A stretch of 64,000 nt of DNA from CAZBME01 sp964645835. GTDB lineage: Bacteria > Desulfobacterota > Syntrophia > Syntrophales > UBA8958. Both the position numbers and the translations under genes were made by a program. The stretch covers positions 8,275-72,274 of the forward strand of contig CAZYDG010000044.1 of NCBI GenBank assembly GCA_964645835.1, given 5' to 3'. Under the pieces are notes generated by a model, which saw nothing but the letters and a program-made list of their open reading frames with translations, made no database searches and was not told the origin of the DNA. Positions 53,695 to 61,862 of the stretch are shown piece by piece (within the stretch, counting starts at the first letter, position 1; the number at the start of each line of letters is the position of its first letter).

Positions 53695-54320
53695 TATAAT
53701 GTAGCCTCTGGGTGCAGATTGTTCTCCGAAACGATTTTATCGATCCAGTAGTGAAGCAGGGCGGCATGACAGGTCTCGGCCATGCCGTAGGTATGTCCGG
53801 GAATGTAAAAATTCAGATCCCCAAGGGTAAAGAGAGGGTTGTCATGCTTCATCGCCGATAAAGTTACCACGATGCCTCCGCATTCCCTGGTTGTTCTGGC
53901 GGCCTGAAGGATATTAGGCGACTGACCGGAACTGCTGATAGCGACGAGCATATCACCATGGGCGAGTCGTCTTTTCAGGGGTTCGGAGAAGATGTCATTA
54001 AAAGACAGGTCGTTGGCAATGGCCGTAATAAGAGCCAGGTCTGTAAAGACTTCCGTACGGACATGGGCATTCTTGGCCAAATCGGCGGCTACATGGCTGG
54101 CCATGGATGCGCTGGCGCCGTTTCCGATAAGGAAAACCGTCCGCTTTTCTTTACGGATCTTTATCGTCCATTCGGTCCAGAAGGCAAAGGCCGATGCTAT
54201 AGAGAGCGGTTTCCCGTCGTTTTTTGTGGCCGACATGGCCGTGAGGGCCTTTGCGATGTCTTCAACGTTTCTTGACCAGGTCACCATCAAGTCCTTTTCA
54301 ATATGAAAAACGACGGACAC
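53694..54320 (-). CDS. GmhA-like SIS-domain phosphoheptose isomerase
   Basis: The 208-residue product is a SIS-domain protein with FLIGNGASASMASHVAADLA, LITAIANDLSFNDIFSEPLK and VAISSSGQSPNILQAARTTR, the pattern of phosphoheptose isomerase GmhA. GmhA turns sedoheptulose 7-phosphate into D-glycero-D-manno-heptose 7-phosphate. With the transketolase, HldE-like and HddC-like genes it suggests a heptose-nucleotide pathway. A start 33 bases later (MVTWSRN) is possible. Confidence 0.82.
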   Translation of the reverse strand: MSVVFHIEKDLMVTWSRNVEDIAKALTAMSATKNDGKPLSIASAFAFWTEWTIKIRKEKRTVFLIGNGASASMASHVAADLAKNAHVRTEVFTDLALITAIANDLSFNDIFSEPLKRRLAHGDMLVAISSSGQSPNILQAARTTRECGGIVVTLSAMKHDNPLFTLGDLNFYIPGHTYGMAETCHAALLHYWIDKIVSENNLHPEATL

Positions 54321-54355
54321 CTCCCGTCATCTTTTTCAGTATTCTGAAATATCTG

Positions 54356-55990
54356 TTAATTTGCATAATATGTGCCATTGAATCCTCTTAAGGAATGATA
54401 TGATTTTTCAATCAATCCTTTTCGAGATTTCTTAAAGTTCTTCTTACAGACGGGACAAGACAAATCCTTTGGCAAGGTTTCCCCGCAGGTGCAGGACCAG
54501 CCGATCTGTTTAGCCGGATTGCCCGCCACAAGGGCATGGTCAGGAATATCTTTCGTGACTACTGCTCCGGCGCCTATAAAGGCGTATTCACCAATTGTGT
54601 GGCCGCAGATGATTGTGGAATTCGCCCCGAGAGTTGCCCCCTTCTTGACGAGGGTCGTGCGGGCCTGATCCATTTTTGCGATTTCCGCACGGGGGTTGTA
54701 GACATTGGTGAAGACCATGGAGGGCCCGCAAAAGACGCCGTCTTCCAGTGTTACACCGGGATAGACGCTGACATTATTCTGTATTTTGCAGCGATTACCC
54801 ACAGTCACATGGGGGCCGATAACGACATTCTGACCAATATTGCATCCTTCTCCCACGGAGGAACCGGAAAGAATGTGGGAAAAATGCCAGATCTTCGTGC
54901 CTTTGCCGATGCGGACACCATCATCAACGATGGCCGTTTCATGGACGGAGCTGTCTTTTGTTGCCTGTACCGTCGGAATATTGACAGTCGGTGACAGCGA
55001 CATGATCCCTTCCTTTTCTTTCATCGACTTTTGACTTAATTCAAGCACATGGAGGACTTTGAGCCCTTCTTCTCCGGATGTGAAGGGGGGCTGTCCCGTG
55101 GCGACGGCATCGAGAAACGCCCGGCATTCCGCCTTCAAGGGCTCTTCCCAATGATCAGAAAGGGGAATGGTTTTAGCTTCTGCCTTTTCCGCAATAGGCA
55201 GACCGTCTTTCCAGTTGATCGTATGAGGGTATAGGATCAGCTTTTCATCAATGGGCTGCGTATCATCGAAGACAAGCATGCCTTGGCTTCCTACGACGAC
55301 GAGACGTTGCTCTTTGAAGGGATTGAGCCAGCTCACGAAGATATGGGCGCCGATGCCCGAAGGAAACTTGAGGTTTGTCATGGTGACGTCGGCAATGGCG
55401 GCGTGAAGAAAATTGCTGCCCGTTGTGTCGACGCTGGACGGGGTTTCACCGACGATGCTCAGGATCAGGGAAATGTCATGGGGAGCAAAGGACCAGAGAA
55501 TGTTTTCCTCACGGCGGATCTTGCCTAAGCTCAAGCGGTTGGAATAGATGTATTCGAGCCGGCCGATCCGGCCTTCGGAAATCATCGCCTTGAGCTTGAT
55601 GACGCCCTGATGGTAGTGAAGAATATGGCCGACAAAAAGGATTTTACCCGTCAATCGCGCAATTTCCGTCAGTTTCTCACCTTCGTCGTAGGTGACGGCG
55701 AGGGGCTTTTCCACAAAGACATGCTTTCCTGCCTGAAGGGCCTTGGCGGCGAGAGCGAAATGGGTGACGGCAGGCGTTACGATGACCACGGCGGTTATGG
55801 ATGGATCGTTAAGGATCCTGTCGACCCGGTCTATACATGAGACACCGGGATAGTCCTTGCCCAATTGGGTTTGGACCTTTTTGTCCGCATCGCACACGGT
55901 CTTTAGGGCACCCAGTTGATGAAAATTGCGGACGAGATTCTTACCCCAGTACCCCGCGCCGATAACGGCCACTTTTATGTTTTTCTTCAT
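54356..55990 (-). CDS. WbpB-WbpD-like oxidoreductase/N-acetyltransferase fusion
   Basis: The 544-residue protein joins two enzymes. Residues 1-325 are a Gfo/Idh/MocA dehydrogenase (VAVIGAGYWGKNLVRNF, EKP at 94-96). Residues 345-495 are a left-handed beta-helix acetyltransferase (IGKGTKIWHFSHI, IGQNVVIGPHVTVGN). A small zinc-ribbon-like element with Cys500, 502, 512 and 515 and a basic tail follow. WbpB and WbpD act in UDP-2,3-diacetamido-mannuronate synthesis, so the fusion probably makes a 3-acetamido sugar with the DegT enzyme. Confidence 0.87.
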   Translation of the reverse strand: MKKNIKVAVIGAGYWGKNLVRNFHQLGALKTVCDADKKVQTQLGKDYPGVSCIDRVDRILNDPSITAVVIVTPAVTHFALAAKALQAGKHVFVEKPLAVTYDEGEKLTEIARLTGKILFVGHILHYHQGVIKLKAMISEGRIGRLEYIYSNRLSLGKIRREENILWSFAPHDISLILSIVGETPSSVDTTGSNFLHAAIADVTMTNLKFPSGIGAHIFVSWLNPFKEQRLVVVGSQGMLVFDDTQPIDEKLILYPHTINWKDGLPIAEKAEAKTIPLSDHWEEPLKAECRAFLDAVATGQPPFTSGEEGLKVLHVLELSQKSMKEKEGIMSLSPTVNIPTVQATKDSSVHETAIVDDGVRIGKGTKIWHFSHILSGSSVGEGCNIGQNVVIGPHVTVGNRCKIQNNVSVYPGVTLEDGVFCGPSMVFTNVYNPRAEIAKMDQARTTLVKKGATLGANSTIICGHTIGEYAFIGAGAVVTKDIPDHALVAGNPAKQIGWSCTCGETLPKDLSCPVCKKNFKKSRKGLIEKSYHSLRGFNGTYYAN

Positions 55991-56119
55991 TCCGCCAATA
56001 TATCCTCCGTAAGTATTTGCTTAATGTGTATTACGTTTTTTTCTTTTAAAAACCAACTTAAAATGACCTATCGAACCGTTTATCCATAGTGATCGGAGGT
56101 CATCAAGAGCCATCGACGC

Positions 56120-56773
56120 TCACTGGGATTCTATCGGATCGTGATATCCGGATGTTTTCAATAAATCATTTACCCGGGCATTGAAGCGATCCATCCGCCG
56201 GGTGGGCTGTCCCTGCCGATTGGTAGGAACGCCGATGATATAGGCGGGCCAGATGCGCCGGTTCATGGAGAAGTCTATTGCTTGGATGATTGTATGTATG
56301 CAATGGCCATATTCATCTCCTGAGAGGGTAACCTCATATTTTTGGGGAAGATCAAGTTGCCTACTCAATGTGGGATTGGGTAAGGCGGCCACATTTTCGG
56401 CGCCGAGGCGCTTATAGACATCAATGTTTTCCTGGTTGCCGAAGACATAATCGAAGGCGCGAATATTTAATGCAAGCTTATTCCTTCGGGCCAATGTCCC
56501 TTCGTCAGAGGTCGCCCATGGGCCGACAGGTTCCATATGCCACAGTGCGGTGACGCATGGGCAAGATTCGATCAGATGCGCCTCAATACCTTCTCCGTGA
56601 CAGACAAGTATCAGGTCGGCTTCCTGAGCAAGCAAGGCGGGTAGTCGGCTGCCATCCTTTTGAAGATCAGTTGAAATCAATGTATGTCCCAATGCCTTGA
56701 TAGCTGCAATCAGATGGGTTTCTCTTCCCGGTTGATCATTCGACCGCTGCGTGCCGACAAGATGGATTATCAT
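56120..56773 (-). CDS. Unrecognised protein, possibly glycosyltransferase-related
   Basis: The 217-residue product begins MIIHLVGTQRSNDQPGRETH and alternates hydrophobic strands and helices (ADLILVCHGEGIEAHLIES, VTALWHMEPVGPWATSDEG), resembling the N-terminal half of a GT-B glycosyltransferase. No catalytic C-terminal half is present. The ATG at 56773 has AGAGGT nine bases upstream and avoids overlap with the preceding gene. It lies directly after a TPR glycosyltransferase, so a joint role is possible. About 130 bases without a gene follow it. Confidence 0.6.
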   Translation of the reverse strand: MIIHLVGTQRSNDQPGRETHLIAAIKALGHTLISTDLQKDGSRLPALLAQEADLILVCHGEGIEAHLIESCPCVTALWHMEPVGPWATSDEGTLARRNKLALNIRAFDYVFGNQENIDVYKRLGAENVAALPNPTLSRQLDLPQKYEVTLSGDEYGHCIHTIIQAIDFSMNRRIWPAYIIGVPTNRQGQPTRRMDRFNARVNDLLKTSGYHDPIESQ

Positions 56774-56775
56774 TT

Positions 56776-58143
56776 TCAGCATACCTCTTTAAAAACACTG
56801 ATGATCCGTTCCGACAGGAGAGAGAAGGCCAATTCCCCTTCCGCATAGCGGCGGGCATTATTCGACATGATACGCAGTGCCTTATCATTGCCGGCCAAGA
56901 GGGCCATTTTGACGGCAAGGTCTGCCATATCGACAATCTCTTCGGGGAAGGCGACGTTATCATCCCGAGTGGTCCTGAAGGCGATGTCTACCAGAAGGCC
57001 ATTGTAACCATGGCGTATAAATTCGTTCATGGGTGGCGCATTGGTCGTGATAACGGGCAGGCCACAGGAAAGCCCTTCAAAGAGGGGCAGTCCGAGGCCT
57101 TCGAGTTTTGTTGGAAAGACCATGATCTTGCCCATGTGGTAAAGTCCTGGAGCGGGAAGTGTCTCTACATGATAGACAATCCGAGGGTTGGCTTTCACGA
57201 TGTCGGCCACCATGGGTGGCAGCATGTCGAGGGCAGCTTGGGAATGGATAAACAGGGACCAGCCAGGATGAACTTTTGATAGGGCGTTAAAGGCGGCAAT
57301 CACGGCAGGTGTCATCTTGCGGTAGTTGATGCCGAGCCAGCCTGCGTTATGGAAAAACGTGTACGGCGGTTCCCGGTCAGGAAGCCGGAAAAGATCCGTA
57401 TCGACGCCCCATCCGATATAATAGGCGCAGCAGGTATCCTTGACGAGGTTATACGTCCGCCGGGTGGAACATAGGACGGCATCGTACAGTCCCATGTCGG
57501 TTTGCCAGTCATCCTTGTAGTAGTCCAAATACGTCATTGTTTTGACGCCTGTTTGCTTCACCGCCTTTACGAGATTCCAGTCATATTCTTCGTTGAAAAC
57601 GACGACATCCAGGTGATTATCTTTAATCCATCGGTGGATGGTTTCGGATGGGATGTCATAACGCGGCCAGACGGTCAGATTGGGAACCGCCCAGGAGCCT
57701 GACGTCTCAACAATGGATTGGTCGCCTACGCTGCCGGTACGGGCAAAGACGAAGGTTTCATGCCGGAAAGCAACGGCGTCACGGATCATTTTAGTGACAT
57801 AGGATTGGCCCCGTTCGAACCAGATTGAGATAAAACCAATATTCAAGGGTTGTGATCTATCTCTCTCAGTGGCTGTTGCCTCTCTCCGGAGAGATTCCAT
57901 CATTTCCACGTTGGCCCGGGCATCCGCATTCGCGGGATCCATTCGCAATACTTCGTGAAAGCGCTCATATGCTTCAGCTGTTCGGCCTTCCTGAAAAAGT
58001 ATGACCGCCAGATTGTTCATCGCCTCCAGATGATCCGGGACATCTTCCAGGATTTTTTCGAAGCACTGCCGTGCAAGGGTAAATTCGCCTTGTTCTGCCA
58101 GCTTTTCTGCCTTATCCATGAGTTCTTTTATGTTTTCGGGCAT
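56776..58143 (-). CDS. TPR-linked GT4-type glycosyltransferase
   Basis: The 455-residue protein starts with about two TPR units (residues 1-85, ARQCFEKILEDVPDHLEAMN) and continues as a GT-B glycosyltransferase with the C-terminal FPTKLEGLGLPLFEGLSCGLP motif (first Glu of the E-x7-E pair present). It overlaps wecB by 16 bases. It is another enzyme in the region that carries an N-terminal TPR module, which may help it recognise a protein acceptor. Confidence 0.85.
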   Translation of the reverse strand: MPENIKELMDKAEKLAEQGEFTLARQCFEKILEDVPDHLEAMNNLAVILFQEGRTAEAYERFHEVLRMDPANADARANVEMMESLRREATATERDRSQPLNIGFISIWFERGQSYVTKMIRDAVAFRHETFVFARTGSVGDQSIVETSGSWAVPNLTVWPRYDIPSETIHRWIKDNHLDVVVFNEEYDWNLVKAVKQTGVKTMTYLDYYKDDWQTDMGLYDAVLCSTRRTYNLVKDTCCAYYIGWGVDTDLFRLPDREPPYTFFHNAGWLGINYRKMTPAVIAAFNALSKVHPGWSLFIHSQAALDMLPPMVADIVKANPRIVYHVETLPAPGLYHMGKIMVFPTKLEGLGLPLFEGLSCGLPVITTNAPPMNEFIRHGYNGLLVDIAFRTTRDDNVAFPEEIVDMADLAVKMALLAGNDKALRIMSNNARRYAEGELAFSLLSERIISVFKEVC

Positions 58144-59243
58144 GATCTGCCCTCCAGAATATCAGCTATGCGTGCCGCGGCAGTGCCGTCACCGAAAGGA
58201 TTACTGATATACGCCATACAATTGTAGTGATCTATGTTGGTCATCAATCGGCGGGTCTCTCGGATAATTTTAATGGGAGATGTACCGACCAGCTTCGCAC
58301 CGCCGGCCTTGACGGCCTCCGGCCGTTCCGTCTTGTTGCGAAGGATGAGGACTGGCTTGTGAAGGGAAGGGGCTTCTTCCTGTATGCCGCCGGAATCGGT
58401 AAGGATGATGTGGGACCGTCGCATAAGCCAGACGAAATCTATATATCCCACAGGTTCTATGAGATGGACATTCGGGATGCCCGACAACATTTCATGAGCC
58501 ATGCCAAAGACCTGGGGATTCGGGTGTACGGGATAGACGAAGCTTGTATCCGTCATTTCTTTCGCGAGTTTCTTGACAGCCAGAAAAACATTCATCAAGG
58601 GAGTGCCAAAATTCTCCCGGCGGTGGGCTGTAATGAGAATCATGTGTTTCCGAAGAGGGGGCAATCCGTCAAGTTTCTCTCGCTGATCGGCCTTGGAGAC
58701 CAGTTTTAGAGCGTCGATTACCGTATTTCCCGTTACAAATATCCGTCCTGCAGGTATGCCTGATTTCAATAGATTTTTTCTTGCTTCTTCTGTGGGCGCG
58801 AAGGCGTAATCGGCCATTTGATCCGTGAGCCGCCGGTTGATTTCTTCCGGGAATGGTTGGTATTTGTCGTTAGTTCGCAATCCGGCTTCTACATGACCGA
58901 TTTCGATCCGGTTGTAGAAAGCGGCCAGTGATGCGGCAAATACCGTTGTCGTATCCCCTTGGACGAGTATTACATGGGGACGAAATTTCATGATCATCTT
59001 CTCGATGCCCGGAAGAAGACGAGCTGTCAAATCTGTGAGTGTCTGGTGATTCTGCATGATCCGGAGGTTATGGTCCGGTTGGATATGGAAGACATCAAGC
59101 ATCTGATCGAGAAGTTCATCATGCTGCCCCGTGGCTAAAACAGCAGATTCAAAATAATGACTTCTGTTTTCCAACTCCTTGATGACGGGCGCCAATTTAA
59201 TGGCTTCGGGACGCGTTCCGAGAATCGTGAGGACCTTCTTCAC
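58128..59243 (-). CDS. wecB: UDP-GlcNAc 2-epimerase (non-hydrolysing) WecB
   Basis: The enzyme interconverts UDP-GlcNAc and UDP-ManNAc. The 371-residue product has ILGTRPEAIKLAPVIKELEN, VQGDTTTVFAASLAAFYNRI, GHVEAGLRTNDKYQPFPEE and LTDSGGIQEEAPSLHKPVLI, all characteristic. UDP-ManNAc or a related 2,3-diacetamido sugar could be made with the fusion protein at 54356. In the latter case it would act like WbpI. Confidence 0.93.
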   Translation of the reverse strand: MKKVLTILGTRPEAIKLAPVIKELENRSHYFESAVLATGQHDELLDQMLDVFHIQPDHNLRIMQNHQTLTDLTARLLPGIEKMIMKFRPHVILVQGDTTTVFAASLAAFYNRIEIGHVEAGLRTNDKYQPFPEEINRRLTDQMADYAFAPTEEARKNLLKSGIPAGRIFVTGNTVIDALKLVSKADQREKLDGLPPLRKHMILITAHRRENFGTPLMNVFLAVKKLAKEMTDTSFVYPVHPNPQVFGMAHEMLSGIPNVHLIEPVGYIDFVWLMRRSHIILTDSGGIQEEAPSLHKPVLILRNKTERPEAVKAGGAKLVGTSPIKIIRETRRLMTNIDHYNCMAYISNPFGDGTAAARIADILEGRSCPKT

Positions 59244-59255
59244 TTCCTGTTCCTT

Positions 59256-59984
59256 TCACGATTTGTTGGCCTGGATATAGGCAAGCAATTTCTGGCCCAG
59301 GATAAAGTCCGCATTTACCTTCAGGCTTTCTTCAATTGTTTCCTCGGCGCTGTTCCACTCCTTTTTCTCTATGTAGACCCTGGCCAGGTTATAGTAAAGC
59401 CCTTCATCTTCCGGGCACAGAGAGACAATCTTCCGGTATTCGGCAACTGCCATGTCATATTGTCCGGCTTTTCTGGCCTCGATACCTTTTTCGTTGTAGA
59501 TAGAGACGATGAGTTCAAGCAGTTCGTCGTTGTCACCTATCATCTCCCGGGCTACGGCATAGTCGCCCCGTTCAATGACCACCCGGATTTCATTCGCCCT
59601 GAGCATCAGGTCGATACTCACACCCCATCGGGCGGCGTCATCGGCAGCCATGGATTTCTTCATCTCTTCCTGGATTTCTTCCTCTTTGATCTCCATGAGC
59701 TGGCGCATGAATTGGACGGCAGTCTCAATGTCGTTGTCCCGGAAGGTGACAGGTCCGTAACTTTCATAGAAGACGCGTGACGACGATAGCCGTTCTTGAA
59801 AATCATTGATCATGGCATTGATCTGTTTTTCATCCGCCGGCAGCATGGGCGTTTGCATCATCTTTTCCAAGGCTTCCCTGAATTTTACGATGCTGGAATA
59901 GAGATTCCGTTTCTGCAGCAAATGCCCGCAATCATGGAGCGCCTTAGTGATAACCCCGACATCTTCGCGCTTGATTAATGTCAC
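59256..59984 (-). CDS. TPR protein coupled to the lytic transglycosylase
   Basis: The 242-residue product is helical throughout, with two or three TPR units near the C-terminus (GQYDMAVAEYRKIVSLCPED, KKEWNSAEETIEESLKVNAD). No membrane segment or signal is seen. It begins at GTG 59984, overlapping the stop of the transglycosylase gene as GTGA. The function is unknown; coupling with that gene suggests a flagellar or envelope role. Confidence 0.75.
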   Translation of the reverse strand: MTLIKREDVGVITKALHDCGHLLQKRNLYSSIVKFREALEKMMQTPMLPADEKQINAMINDFQERLSSSRVFYESYGPVTFRDNDIETAVQFMRQLMEIKEEEIQEEMKKSMAADDAARWGVSIDLMLRANEIRVVIERGDYAVAREMIGDNDELLELIVSIYNEKGIEARKAGQYDMAVAEYRKIVSLCPEDEGLYYNLARVYIEKKEWNSAEETIEESLKVNADFILGQKLLAYIQANKS

Positions 59985-60688
59985 GCTTGCACCCCCAAAT
60001 ATTTTTTTATTCTGGCCACATAGTCGACTGTCTCACGGGGCATGGAACGGTGGGACTTTTCCAGATTGCCGGGACCCCAGTTATAGGCGGCAAGAGCCAG
60101 ATCGCGATTTCCTCCATAACGATTAAGTAATGATTTTAGATACTTCGTTCCACCCATGACATTCTGCACGGGGTCGTATGGGTTGGACACCCCCAGCTCC
60201 CTTGCCGTTCCCGGCATGAGCTGCATCAGTCCCATGGCTCCTGCGGGTGATGTGGCACGAGGATTGCCGCCGCTTTCTGCCTTGATGACCGCTGATACTA
60301 GGGAAGGGTCGACTTTGAAAGTAGCTGCGGCTTTGGCCACGATGTCCGAGGTGGATGCCGCGGGGGTGTTGGAAGATTCAGCGGCGGTGCCGGAAGATTC
60401 AGTGGCAGGCCGGGGCATCATGGAAAGCAGGGGATCGGTGCTGAAAGTCCTGCTGCTGAATGGTTGGAGGGAAGAGTCATGGTTTCCACCACCCATGGCG
60501 CGCATGAGGGATGCGTTCATGCGGAGCCGAAGATACGCAGCCCAGGTCTTTATATCTTCAGGTGACGGATTTCCGGCAGTCGCAGAGCGCAATACGTCGG
60601 AAAATGGACGCCCCTCAGCCTGTGCCGGCTGTGTATATGCCGGAATTGATGGCGGTAATGATAGAAAACCAATCCGATTGATACTCAA
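59981..60688 (-). CDS. Lytic transglycosylase (SLT domain), probable flagellar
   Basis: The last 110 residues of this 235-residue protein form an SLT lysozyme-like domain: VSAVIKAESGGNPRATSPAG with the catalytic Glu, then GLMQLMPGTARELGVSNPYD and ALAAYNWGPGNL. The first 120 residues are low-complexity with FSDVLRSATAGNPSPEDIKT and no signal peptide, so export through the flagellar type III system is plausible. It may serve the wall-cutting role missing from the single-domain FlgJ. A sigma-54 type promoter lies upstream; the rest of the 350-base gap to the next gene holds nothing recognisable. Confidence 0.88.
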   Translation of the reverse strand: MSINRIGFLSLPPSIPAYTQPAQAEGRPFSDVLRSATAGNPSPEDIKTWAAYLRLRMNASLMRAMGGGNHDSSLQPFSSRTFSTDPLLSMMPRPATESSGTAAESSNTPAASTSDIVAKAAATFKVDPSLVSAVIKAESGGNPRATSPAGAMGLMQLMPGTARELGVSNPYDPVQNVMGGTKYLKSLLNRYGGNRDLALAAYNWGPGNLEKSHRSMPRETVDYVARIKKYLGVQA

Positions 60689-60724
60689 GAGTCCTCACCC
60701 CGATACTTTAGCTGTCATGATTGT

Positions 60725-60740
60725 TGCATTTTTTGTGCCG
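60725..60740 (-). promoter_or_regulatory. Probable sigma-54 promoter of the transglycosylase operon
   Basis: On the minus strand CGGCACAAAAAATGCA has GG and GC ten bases apart and matches TGGCAC-N5-TTGCA except at two positions. It is 36 bases upstream of the start of the transglycosylase gene. It could also feed wecB and the genes behind it, since gaps on the minus strand are small down to 56120. Confidence 0.68.
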
Positions 60741-61035
60741 GGAATATGAAGAGATAAAGCATAATCCATTGTAAATGATTTCAGCCAAATCAGGTAAATA
60801 AGAGCATCGGGGCATTGGCCTTTCGGTTCAGTGATTTTTCCCTTCTTTGCACTTGCGAACGACGTAACTGATACAAGACGGGAAAAATCCAATTCACCTT
60901 CTTTTAATGATTTTGGTCAGATTCGAATTAAAGTTTTAACAGATTGATATAAAAGGTGAAAGTTAAATATCGGATTGGGTGACGAGCAGGCAGGGGTATA
61001 TTAAGCGGAGCGGAAAAAAGTCGGTCCCGGCGACA

Positions 61036-61236
61036 TCATTTCTTTAGAAGATCAAGAAGGGTGTAGGAGATCTTCTTGTTGATATCATCCGTTTCGGACT
61101 TACCGCTCAACGTAACCTGATCGGACAGTCTTGATTGGACTGGTCCCAGGGAAGGGTCTTCCCCGCGAAGGCGTGCCCTGTTTTGCTTGCTGTACGCCTT
61201 GATCACGTTGTCTACTTGATAAGCTGAAATCGTCAT
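61036..61236 (-). CDS. FlgM-associated small protein (DVU0524-like)
   Basis: The 66-residue product begins MTISAYQVDNVIKAYSKQNR and ends with ISYTLLDLLKK, with VTLSGKS in the middle. It is a paralogue of the protein at 61543. The pattern recalls small proteins encoded near flgM in Desulfovibrio (DVU0524 family) and FlgM's own N-terminus. It is preceded by a sigma-28 promoter. The function is not known; the family name is from memory. Confidence 0.75.
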   Translation of the reverse strand: MTISAYQVDNVIKAYSKQNRARLRGEDPSLGPVQSRLSDQVTLSGKSETDDINKKISYTLLDLLKK

Positions 61237-61279
61237 GGTGTCCTACACAGTTTTTGTTATTTGGTCCTTTACGCTTATA

Positions 61280-61306
61280 CTATCGACAGGAACAAAAAAA
61301 ACTTGA
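61280..61306 (-). promoter_or_regulatory. Sigma-28 promoter of the minus-strand FlgM-associated gene
   Basis: On the minus strand TCAAGTTT, an 11-base spacer and GTCGATAG match the consensus at 13 of 16 positions. It lies 44 bases before the gene at 61236. Confidence 0.75.
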
Positions 61307-61476
61307 GGGAAAAAGTGACGAATTATAAAAAAAGTTATAGCCATCTGCTGACATGCCAAATGACGGGTCAAATCGGCTCCGCGGTTTCGCCTTCAGGAAC
61401 CCTGATATTCAAAATCTCACCGAATTGCTGGTGTAAAAACGGTTTCCCCATTTTCCGCAAATATTTATATTTTCTC

Positions 61477-61503
61477 TAAAGTTTCACTCTTTTTGGCCGA
61501 TAA
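61477..61503 (+). promoter_or_regulatory. Sigma-28 promoter of the plus-strand FlgM-associated gene
   Basis: TAAAGTTT, an 11-base spacer and GCCGATAA match the sigma-28 consensus at every position. It lies 40 bases before the start at 61543. Together with the site at 61280 it forms a divergent pair inside a 306-base gap; I see no gene between them. Confidence 0.92.
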
Positions 61504-61542
61504 AGAAGTAAGCCGGAAATAAATATTAAGGTTTATCGGGCA

Positions 61543-61749
61543 ATGACTGTATCGTCTTATCAAATAGATAACGTTTTAAAAGCCTATAACAAACAGCAGA
61601 AAACCAAGATACGGTTTGATGCGAATCACGAACCCGTGAAGGGTAGGCTATCGGATGTGGTTACCCTCTCAGGGCAATCGACAATGAACAATGATGACTA
61701 CGCAAAGATATCCTACAGCTTGCTGGATATCTTAACGAAGAATAAGTGA
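61543..61749 (+). CDS. FlgM-associated small protein (DVU0524-like), second copy
   Basis: The 68-residue product begins MTVSSYQIDNVLKAYNKQQK and has LSDVVTLSGQS and ISYSLLDILTK, the same three blocks as the protein at 61036. The middle differs. Its promoter is a perfect sigma-28 match, so it is expressed with flagellin. No cysteine, membrane segment or signal is present. A role in FlgM/FliA control or late assembly is only inferred. Confidence 0.78.
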   Translation: MTVSSYQIDNVLKAYNKQQKTKIRFDANHEPVKGRLSDVVTLSGQSTMNNDDYAKISYSLLDILTKNK

Positions 61750-61862
61750 ATTAACTTTGATTTGGCCCCCTTAGCCTTTTTGAGGGATAGAGCTTGAGCG
61801 TTATTTAAATACCATCATGTGTTAAATGATCTCTTTTTTCAAAAGGGGTCGAGGGAGATTCC

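Noticed and set aside
60695..60892. 65-codon minus-strand frame upstream of the transglycosylase
   Set aside because: It starts with TTG without a ribosome-binding site and overlaps the sigma-54 type promoter.
61261..61479. 72-codon plus-strand frame in the divergent gap
   Set aside because: It crosses the minus-strand sigma-28 promoter, ends at the start of the other promoter, begins with a weak start codon and has no recognisable protein features.
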